Source of the DNA: DATFYI01 sp035315125
Lineage (GTDB): Bacteria; Chloroflexota; Anaerolineae; Anaerolineales; Anaerolineaceae
Direction: 5' to 3'
Assembly (NCBI GenBank): GCA_035315125.1
Contig: DATFYI010000133.1
Coordinates: forward strand, 1 to 5,446
DNA length: 5,446 nucleotides
The notes beneath the pieces were generated by a model. The model saw only the letters and a program-made list of their open reading frames with translations, was not told where the DNA came from and ran no database searches. This document shows, one piece after another, positions 1 through 4,964 of the stretch (its first letter is position 1; each line of letters starts with the position of its first letter). A program made the position numbers and the translations under genes.

Positions 1-596
1 TTACCATTTTGGTAAGCGTTTTGATTTTTCTGCCAACCATTTATTGGATGTATCTAAGAGTGCCCGAAGCGCGGCCTCTGATGGAAATTATCACCATTCT
101 GCCCTTTATTATCCCCGTGATTGTTTTTGCGTTTGGGCTGATCCGCACATTTTCTGGACCGCCCCTGCAGCTTACGCTGACGCCTTTTAAAACAGATATT
201 TTAATTACAATTGGCTATGTGATTATTTCCATGCCGTATATGTACCGCGCCATTGATGCCGGTATGCGCACCATTGACGTTCGCAGTCTGACCGAGGCTG
301 CTCAAAGTCTTGGATCAAACTGGTTCCAGATACTCTACAGCGTCATTTTTCCAAACCTGCGCTTCGCAATTTTAAGCGGTTCGTTGATTGTCTTTGCTAC
401 GGTCATCGGCGAGCTCATCCTGGGTGATTTCTTAGTGCGTCCGGCTCTCGGTCCTTATATGGTGCAGGTTGGCCGTGACACGGCGTACCAACCGGCTGCT
501 ATGGCAATGTTGAGTTGGGGACTGACCTGGATTTGCCTCGGGATCATCCAATTTTTTGGCCGGGGTGTCAACAGCCAGGAAATTGTCAGTCGCTAA
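1..596 (+). CDS. phnV: ABC transporter permease, PhnV-like (2-aminoethylphosphonate uptake), 5'-truncated
   Basis: This is the C-terminal part of an inner-membrane permease of the PotC/ThiP/PhnV type. The reading frame is open to the window's left edge (codons in phase from position 3), so the TTG at 9 is not a credible start and the true start lies outside. About 195 residues are visible, with several hydrophobic membrane segments (roughly residues 1-16, 27-47, 63-78, 118-138 and 165-184, counted from position 9). The cytoplasmic EAA loop that docks on the ATPase is clear: E96-A97-A98, G102 and P115 in the 'LTEAAQSLG...FPNLR' stretch. The stop TAA is at 594-596, 20 bases before the ATPase gene. 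The AEP substrate is inferred from the phnT-phnW-phnX neighbours; the permease alone would only be called a spermidine/iron/phosphonate-type permease. AEP permeases occur as single units or as two-unit fusions, and the truncation hides which this is. The symbol is by context. Confidence 0.85.
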   Translation, partial: TILVSVLIFLPTIYWMYLRVPEARPLMEIITILPFIIPVIVFAFGLIRTFSGPPLQLTLTPFKTDILITIGYVIISMPYMYRAIDAGMRTIDVRSLTEAAQSLGSNWFQILYSVIFPNLRFAILSGSLIVFATVIGELILGDFLVRPALGPYMVQVGRDTAYQPAAMAMLSWGLTWICLGIIQFFGRGVNSQEIVSR

Positions 597-603
597 CAAA
601 ATA

Positions 604-610
604 AAAGAGG
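604..610 (+). promoter_or_regulatory. Shine-Dalgarno of the phnT-like gene
   Basis: A purine-rich aaagagg sits six bases before the ATG at 617, inside the 20-base gap after the permease stop. It supports the 617 start and independent ribosome loading on a shared transcript. Confidence 0.7.
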
Positions 611-616
611 TAAAAA

Positions 617-1663
617 ATGGATTATCTTGAACTTATTCATATTAATAAAACTTTCGCCGATACCACTGTAGTTCATGATTTTAATCTCAGTGCACAGCAG
701 GGTGAATTTATTTCTTTATTAGGGCCCAGCGGCTGCGGTAAAACCACTACGTTGAGGATGGTGGCCGGGTTTGAGTTTCCTTCCTCCGGCACCATCAAAC
801 TGAACAACAAAGAATTGACAAATACTCCTCCCAACAAACGCAATGTAGGTATGGTGTTTCAATCTTATGCCTTGTTTCCAAATATGTCCGTAGCAGAAAA
901 CATCGGTTATGGTCTGAAGATAGCCGGTAAATCAAAGGAAGAAATCAACCAAAGGGTTACCGAGATGCTGTCGTTGATCCATATGGAGGACTTTGGGAAA
1001 AGGTATCCTGCCAGACTTTCCGGCGGGCAGCAACAGCGCGTGGCGCTGGCGCGTGCGCTGGCCATTCGCCCGCACGTACTATTGTTGGATGAGCCGCTCT
1101 CTGCCCTGGATGCCAAGATTCGCGTTGAGCTGCGTCAGGAAATCCGCCGCATCCAGCAACAACTGGGTATCACAACAATTTACGTCACGCACGATCAAGA
1201 AGAAGCACTTTCAATTTCGGACCGGATTGTGGTCATGAATGAAGGTAAAATAGAGCAGATTGGCTCTTCGACAGAGATTTATAATTTCCCGCAAACTGAG
1301 TTTGTCGCCAAATTTGTTGGGCAAATTAATCTGCTGCCGGTGGACGTGGTAAATCCGACCGAAGGTGTGGTAAGACTTGGACAACAGATCATCAAGGCGG
1401 GGCAGTTTGGCCATCTCAACGGGAACCCCATCCGCCTGGCAGTTCGCCCCGAGGAATTAGATCATGGATATGTTGAGGGTGCAAATAACTTATCCGGAAA
1501 AGTTGAATCTATCTCCTATTTGGGCTCCATCGTCCGCATTCGCCTGGACATTGAAGGGCATCCCGTCTCGATGGATGTCTTTAATGAAAGGAAACTCAGC
1601 ATCCCTGCCGTAGGCGAACCGTACCAGGTGACCTTTGCCGTGGATGCCTGTTGGCTAATCTAA
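617..1663 (+). CDS. phnT: ABC transporter ATP-binding protein, PhnT-like (2-aminoethylphosphonate import)
   Basis: This 348-residue ATPase energises the importer at the cytoplasmic face of the membrane. All nucleotide-binding motifs are intact: Walker A GPSGCGKTT (36-44), Q-loop Q82, signature LSGGQ (134-138), Walker B VLLLDEP with D158/E159 (154-160), D-loop SALD (162-165) and switch histidine H192. After the ATPase core (about 1-235) comes a C-terminal TOBE-type domain (about 275-345, from 'IRLAVRPEEL'), as in the PotA/FbpC/PhnT family of roughly 350-residue importer ATPases. The length is therefore full. Start ATG has a good ribosome site at 604-610. The gene sits between the permease and phnW with 20- and 15-base gaps. 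The family assignment is certain. AEP specificity is inferred from phnW and phnX downstream; on sequence alone, putrescine, iron or thiamine importers are equally close. Confidence 0.9.
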   Translation: MDYLELIHINKTFADTTVVHDFNLSAQQGEFISLLGPSGCGKTTTLRMVAGFEFPSSGTIKLNNKELTNTPPNKRNVGMVFQSYALFPNMSVAENIGYGLKIAGKSKEEINQRVTEMLSLIHMEDFGKRYPARLSGGQQQRVALARALAIRPHVLLLDEPLSALDAKIRVELRQEIRRIQQQLGITTIYVTHDQEEALSISDRIVVMNEGKIEQIGSSTEIYNFPQTEFVAKFVGQINLLPVDVVNPTEGVVRLGQQIIKAGQFGHLNGNPIRLAVRPEELDHGYVEGANNLSGKVESISYLGSIVRIRLDIEGHPVSMDVFNERKLSIPAVGEPYQVTFAVDACWLI

Positions 1664-1668
1664 AGGAG
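1662..1668 (+). promoter_or_regulatory. Shine-Dalgarno of phnW overlapping the phnT stop codon
   Basis: The strong aaaggag begins within the TAA stop (1661-1663) of the ATPase gene and lies ten bases before the phnW ATG at 1679. A ribosome ending on the ATPase therefore finishes on the phnW loading site, which suggests translational coupling (inference). Confidence 0.7.
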
Positions 1669-1678
1669 AATTCAACTG

Positions 1679-2815
1679 ATGGTTAACTTACCCTCATGGA
1701 AAGATAAAGCGCTGTTTACACCCGGGCCGCTGACTACCAGCCAGACGGTCAAGCAGGCCATGCTGCACGATATGGGTTCGCGCGACACCGAATTCATTAA
1801 TATTGTCCAGGATGTCCGTCGAAGATTGGTGGCGTTGTGTGCGTCACCGGACGAATATACCACCGTACTGATGCCGGGTAGCGGTACCTTTGGAATTGAA
1901 GCAACGCTTTCTTCCGTCATCCCCCCGGATGGTAAATTGCTGGTTCTCATTAATGGAGCATACGGCGCCCGCATCCATAAAATTGCCGAGGTGCAGCGCA
2001 TCCAGAATACAAAATTGGTCTACACTGAAAATGTCCAACCTGATCCGGTCGAGATGCGGCGGGCGCTGGATAATGACCCTGCTATCACCCACGTGGCGGT
2101 GGTCCATTCTGAAACGACCACCGGCATTCTTAATCCCATCGAAACCTACGGCAAAATTGCTAAGGATCATGGCTGTATCTATATTGTCGATGCAATGAGC
2201 AGCTTTGGGGCCTACCCAATCGACTTGAAAGAATGCGCGGTTGATTATCTCATTTCTTCCGCCAATAAGTGTATTGAAGGCGTTCCGGGTTTTTCATTCA
2301 TTCTTGCTCGAAAAGAAGCACTTAAAAGCATTCGTGGATATGCCAGAACGCTTAGCCTGGATTTATTGGCGCAATGGGAAGGTTTGGAAGGAGATGGACA
2401 ATTTCGGTTCACACCGCCTACGCACGTAATTTTGGCTTTTCACCAGGCAATGCTTGAGCTCGAACAAGAGGGGGGCGTTCTGGGGCGCGCTGAACGGTAC
2501 AAACAGAATTATGAGATTACTCTGGCAGCCATGCAAGAGATGGGTTTCCAACCCTACGTGGAAGAAAGCAAACGCGGTTATTCTATTACATCGTTCTATT
2601 ATCCCAAGCATCCCAATTTCAATTTCCAGAAATTCTACAAGAGTTTGAGCGACAAAGGACACATCATCTACCCTGGCAAACTCACCCATGCGGATTGTTT
2701 CCGCATCGGTCATATTGGACGTTTGACAGCCATGGATGTGCGCGCCTTAATGGCGGCGATTACTGAAACGCTCAAAGAAATGAACATCACCCTTACCGAA
2801 AAAATCGAGGAATAA
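1679..2815 (+). CDS. phnW: 2-aminoethylphosphonate--pyruvate aminotransferase (PhnW)
   Basis: This cytosolic PLP enzyme converts AEP plus pyruvate to phosphonoacetaldehyde plus L-alanine (EC 2.6.1.37), the first step of the phosphonatase pathway. The 378-residue protein is slightly longer than the Salmonella enzyme (about 367). The N-terminus has the family hallmark 'FTPGPLTTSQTVKQAMLHD' followed by GSRD (about residues 13-36). The glycine-rich PLP phosphate-binding stretch 'PGSGTFGIEA' is at 66-75, and 'HSETTTG' is at 143-149. The aspartate that contacts the PLP ring nitrogen is D171 in 'VDAMSSFG', and the Schiff-base lysine is K197 in 'SSANKCIEG'. The conserved 'RFTPPTH' (243-249) and 'FRIGHIG' with R342, the likely substrate-phosphonate contact, follow. 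These match the known D168/K194 pair of the Salmonella enzyme with a shift of three. The start ATG has a strong Shine-Dalgarno. PhnX follows after two bases, so the unstable aldehyde product is made beside its consumer. Confidence 0.96.
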   Translation: MVNLPSWKDKALFTPGPLTTSQTVKQAMLHDMGSRDTEFINIVQDVRRRLVALCASPDEYTTVLMPGSGTFGIEATLSSVIPPDGKLLVLINGAYGARIHKIAEVQRIQNTKLVYTENVQPDPVEMRRALDNDPAITHVAVVHSETTTGILNPIETYGKIAKDHGCIYIVDAMSSFGAYPIDLKECAVDYLISSANKCIEGVPGFSFILARKEALKSIRGYARTLSLDLLAQWEGLEGDGQFRFTPPTHVILAFHQAMLELEQEGGVLGRAERYKQNYEITLAAMQEMGFQPYVEESKRGYSITSFYYPKHPNFNFQKFYKSLSDKGHIIYPGKLTHADCFRIGHIGRLTAMDVRALMAAITETLKEMNITLTEKIEE

Positions 2816-2817
2816 CA

Positions 2818-3651
2818 ATGGAATTCATTTTTCGTCGCAGCTACCGCGGACCGGTGAAGGCGGTTGTCTTAGATTGGGCAGGAACTGCCGTAGATTACGG
2901 CTCTTTTGCGCCAACCGCGGTTTTCTTACGTTTGTTCGAAAGTCGTGGTGTAAAGATCACCCCGGCTGATGCACGTTCCGGTATGGGCCTGATGAAAAAA
3001 GATCATCTGCGCACCATTCTCGCTCGCCCTGCTGTAGCCGAAGCTTGGATAGTGGTTCATGGCAGACCGGCCTCAGAGCAAGATATTGATGACCTTTTCA
3101 ATGACTTCGTCCCCATGCAGCTTGCTGTGTTAAAGGATTATGCAGAACCCATCCCGGGATTGTTGGATGTCATTAAAGATATCCGTGGGAATGGGATTAA
3201 AATTGGCTCTACCACCGGATACATCCGTTCTATGATGGATGTACTCGCCCCAGAAGCAAAGAAGAACGGTTATGAACCGGATTGTATCGTTTGTCCGGAT
3301 GAAGTTCCGGCCGGTCGTCCCTTCCCATGGATGTGTTATCAGAACGCAATGCAGTTGGGGGTTTATCCGATGCAAGCCATGGTTAAAGTTGGAGATACTT
3401 TACCGGATATCGAAGAAGGTTTGAATGCTGGCATGTGGACCGTGGGAATATCGCTCACGGGAAATTTACTCGGGATGAGTGAAGCCGAGGTAGCTGAATT
3501 GTCAGCCGAAAGACGTATAGAAACCTGCAATAAAATTGAAACACAACTTTATCAGGCCGGTGCGCATATTGTAATTGATGGCATTTGGGATCTGCCGGAT
3601 GCATTGGATGAGATTGAATATCGAATTTCAGCGGGAGAACGTTTGGATTAA
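2818..3651 (+). CDS. phnX: Phosphonoacetaldehyde hydrolase (phosphonatase, PhnX)
   Basis: This HAD-superfamily enzyme hydrolyses phosphonoacetaldehyde to acetaldehyde and phosphate (EC 3.11.1.1), cleaving the C-P bond through a lysine Schiff base and an aspartyl-phosphate. The 277-residue product has full family length. HAD motif I 'LDWAGTAVDYGSFAP' (18-32) supplies nucleophile D19, with A21 in place of the second aspartate of ordinary HAD phosphatases, a phosphonatase hallmark. The cap carries 'MGLMKKDH' (56-63), whose K60 matches the Bacillus cereus Schiff-base Lys53 and whose M56 matches Met49. Motif II is 'GSTTGY' (130-135). R167 in 'PAGRPFPWMCYQNAM' matches Arg160, and D193/D197 in 'VGDTLPD' are the Mg-binding motif III/IV acids. 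All match B. cereus with a constant shift of seven. Gagga at 2807-2811 is the ribosome site, inside the end of phnW; the gap to phnW is two bases. The TAA stop is followed at once by a second in-frame TAA. Confidence 0.96.
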   Translation: MEFIFRRSYRGPVKAVVLDWAGTAVDYGSFAPTAVFLRLFESRGVKITPADARSGMGLMKKDHLRTILARPAVAEAWIVVHGRPASEQDIDDLFNDFVPMQLAVLKDYAEPIPGLLDVIKDIRGNGIKIGSTTGYIRSMMDVLAPEAKKNGYEPDCIVCPDEVPAGRPFPWMCYQNAMQLGVYPMQAMVKVGDTLPDIEEGLNAGMWTVGISLTGNLLGMSEAEVAELSAERRIETCNKIETQLYQAGAHIVIDGIWDLPDALDEIEYRISAGERLD

Positions 3652-3654
3652 TAA
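3649..3654 (+). other. Tandem stop codons at the end of phnX
   Basis: Two TAA codons in the same frame follow one another directly, a fail-safe stop at the last gene of the operon. It could also be chance in this A/T-rich tail. Confidence 0.8.
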
Positions 3655-3677
3655 AACTAAAATAAACTATAGCATAT

Positions 3678-3713
3678 ACGGCCCCTTTTGATTTACGAAT
3701 CGAAAGGGGCCGT
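3678..3713. terminator. Strong hairpin between convergent genes, probable bidirectional terminator
   Basis: The left arm (3678-3693) pairs with the right arm (3698-3713) over 16 base pairs with only one G-T wobble (3689 with 3702), closing a four-base loop TACG at 3694-3697. The core is GGCCCC against GGGGCC. It lies 27 bases after the phnX stop and 30 bases from the stop of the minus-strand lipoprotein gene, so it is placed to end both transcripts. Neither side has a classic run of Ts: the + side continues TTGACATTCTTATC, and the minus-strand side is A/T-rich but mixed. It may therefore be a weaker intrinsic terminator or a 3'-end-protecting hairpin. Confidence 0.8.
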
Positions 3714-3742
3714 TGACATTCTTATCGGTGGAGCGGTTAATA

Positions 3743-4771
3743 CTAGCAGGTAAGCTGGATATTGATTTTAGAGAATTGTTGGTGATTGGGGTTATCGATG
3801 AACACTGCTTCCCAACCAGTGTAGCTTGCAGATAGCTGCCAGGAAGTGGTGATCGTTTGGGTGCCGGGGCCTGTGAAAGTCAGGCTGCCACTGGGTCCGG
3901 TGGAACCATCGCTGCGAACCCAATGATAGGTGACGGTGCCAGCGGCTGTGGTAGTAATATCCGCGCTGAAATTGAATGTGTTTTTGCAAGTTCCCCCACT
4001 CACCACCACACTCGCATGATCCACAGATCCATTGACATGGTTGACTGCAAAATGCGCCGGTGTGGGTGTTCCGGGCCCGGTGGTGGCTGAAGGGGTCGGA
4101 CCAACCACAATTTGTACCCAGAAAGGTGAATTGGCGTTGGGGTCGAGTCCGAAACTGACCCCATTGCTATCTTGAAAATCCCAATAGCCCTTATAGCTAC
4201 CGTTGTTATTCGGCGATCTCAGGGTCACCGAGAGATTTATTTGCTGGTTAGGCGCAACTGAGCTTGGCAGGTTGATCGAGGCAGGGCCTCCCATGGAGTC
4301 CCCATTGACAAAAACGAGCTTATAACTGGTGGACCAGGTACAGGTTCCGGTGTTTTGCAAAGTCCAGGTCTTAGTGAAGGTGGTAGAGGGCGCCACAACA
4401 GAGCCGTCCGGATAATTTACGTCACTTATAAATGCAGCGCGGTTGCAGGGGGTGGCCGCCACTATCGGAATGGGAGTTGAAGAGGCGGCAGAAATTGAGG
4501 TGGCTGCGGACGTGGCTGTCGATTGGTTTTGAGGCGGAATGGTCGGTACAACGGTTTGGTTTGAATTGGTCGGAAATGCAGTCGTGGCTGGTACCGTAAC
4601 CGAGGATTGTGGAGCGAATTGAGTGGTCATGGCGATCACCGTCAACGCTGCTGCAGTATTGACTTCATTTGGACCTGCGGTGGTCGTGGCGCTATTGGTG
4701 GGCAGGTTGCAGCCGCTGAGCAACAGGGCAACCACCACCACAATGTTAACTGTTGCCAGGGTTCTTTTCAT
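3743..4771 (-). CDS. Secreted lipoprotein with NBR1-type Ig-like domain and C-terminal Ig-like domain
   Basis: No characterised function is recognised. I place the start at ATG 4771 (342 residues), because AGGAG lies five bases upstream of it. The in-frame ATG at 4789 has no ribosome site and would put acidic residues before the signal peptide. From 4771 the protein begins MKR, then a hydrophobic segment and lipobox L-S-G-C with lipidated C21, so it should be anchored on the outer face of the membrane. Residues 22-105 are a Thr/Ser/Pro/Gln-rich stalk. Residues about 108-224 look like the NBR1/ILEI-type Ig-like domain: 'TKTWTLQNTGTCTW', 'GGPASINLP', 'SVAPNQQINLSVTLRSP', 'GSYKGYWDFQDSNGVSFG' and 'PFWVQI'. 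After a short Pro/Thr linker, residues 242-342 form a second beta-rich domain ('GTVTYHWVRSDGSTGP', 'GTQTITTSWQL') ending in a terminal Cys that may pair with C262. A role in surface binding or adhesion is only a guess. Confidence 0.85.
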   Translation of the reverse strand: MKRTLATVNIVVVVALLLSGCNLPTNSATTTAGPNEVNTAAALTVIAMTTQFAPQSSVTVPATTAFPTNSNQTVVPTIPPQNQSTATSAATSISAASSTPIPIVAATPCNRAAFISDVNYPDGSVVAPSTTFTKTWTLQNTGTCTWSTSYKLVFVNGDSMGGPASINLPSSVAPNQQINLSVTLRSPNNNGSYKGYWDFQDSNGVSFGLDPNANSPFWVQIVVGPTPSATTGPGTPTPAHFAVNHVNGSVDHASVVVSGGTCKNTFNFSADITTTAAGTVTYHWVRSDGSTGPSGSLTFTGPGTQTITTSWQLSASYTGWEAVFIDNPNHQQFSKINIQLTC

Positions 4772-4775
4772 TTCT

Positions 4776-4781
4776 TCTCCT
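4776..4781 (-). promoter_or_regulatory. Shine-Dalgarno that decides the lipoprotein start
   Basis: Read on the minus strand this is AGGAGA, with its AGGAG core five bases before the ATG at 4771-4769. It falls inside the reading frame of the longer ORF, which argues that the extra six codons from 4789 are not translated. Confidence 0.75.
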
Positions 4782-4824
4782 GATTTCATCTTTATTGATA
4801 ATGTCTGGTGAAAGATTGACTCTT

Positions 4825-4833
4825 ATTATAACA
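4825..4833 (-). promoter_or_regulatory. Extended -10 promoter for the lipoprotein gene
   Basis: On the minus strand the sequence reads TGTTATAAT, a perfect extended -10 (TGnTATAAT). No good -35 is seen 16-18 bases upstream, which is usual for extended -10 promoters. It predicts a transcript start near 4818 and a leader of about 47 bases before the 4771 ATG. Prediction only. Confidence 0.55.
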
Positions 4834-4834
4834 A

Positions 4835-4856
4835 ATTCATTTAGAACAAGATGAAT
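4835..4856. repeat. Small inverted repeat ATTCAT-N10-ATGAAT between divergent promoters
   Basis: The arms at 4835-4840 and 4851-4856 are exact reverse complements, with a 10-base spacer and so 16 bases between arm centres. It sits directly upstream of both predicted -10 boxes, a natural place for a dimeric regulator to act on both genes. Six-base arms in A/T-rich DNA can easily arise by chance. Confidence 0.3.
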
Positions 4857-4869
4857 GGATCCGGGTTTG

Positions 4870-4875
4870 TATAAT
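4870..4875 (+). promoter_or_regulatory. Candidate -10 box (TATAAT) for the HtrA-like protease gene
   Basis: This is a consensus TATAAT on the plus strand, 90 bases before the ATG at 4965, giving a leader of about 80 bases. No convincing -35 is found at the right spacing. TAAAAT at 4930-4935 is an alternative that would give a leader of about 20 bases. Confidence 0.4.
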
Positions 4876-4952
4876 CCTTTTTATGCTATCCATAGACGAA
4901 TCTGGCGCGCATATCGTTCCCGGATGCGGTAAAATTAGTGAGACGTTCATCC

Positions 4953-4959
4953 AGAGAGG
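4953..4959 (+). promoter_or_regulatory. Shine-Dalgarno of the HtrA-like protease gene
   Basis: The purine tract agagagg ends five bases before ATG 4965. It supports that ATG as the start of a reading frame that has no stop inside the window. Confidence 0.65.
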
Positions 4960-4964
4960 CAGCT

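Larger units (their letters stand above)
4772..4964. other. Divergent intergenic region between two exported-protein genes
   Basis: These 193 bases separate the start codons of the minus-strand lipoprotein and the plus-strand protease. They hold one TATAAT box per strand (about 40 bases apart), a 6-bp inverted repeat at 4835-4840 and 4851-4856 between them, and both ribosome binding sites. No tRNA, small RNA or convincing small ORF was seen. Confidence 0.7.

Noticed and set aside
9..11. TTG at position 9 as a start codon for the permease
   Set aside because: It is inside a membrane segment of a truncated permease, with the frame open to the window edge. It is only the first permissible start codon, not a real start.
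3713..3743. TTGACA followed by a TTAATA/TAATAC-like box on the plus strand, resembling a sigma-70 promoter
   Set aside because: It points into the 3' end of a minus-strand gene with no plus-strand coding sequence downstream, the spacing is 18-19 bases, and it abuts the terminator hairpin. An antisense transcript cannot be excluded, but the sequence does not support one.
3857..4090. Plus-strand open frame opposite the lipoprotein gene
   Set aside because: It lies entirely antisense to a well-supported gene, has no ribosome site or recognisable domain, and its composition mirrors the Thr/Gly/Ser-rich codons of the opposite strand.
4859..4925. Seven-base inverted repeat ATCCGGG ... CCCGGAT in the protease gene's upstream region
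   Set aside because: The arms are 53 bases apart with no pairing beyond seven bases, and the left arm lies upstream of the predicted transcript start. Most likely chance.
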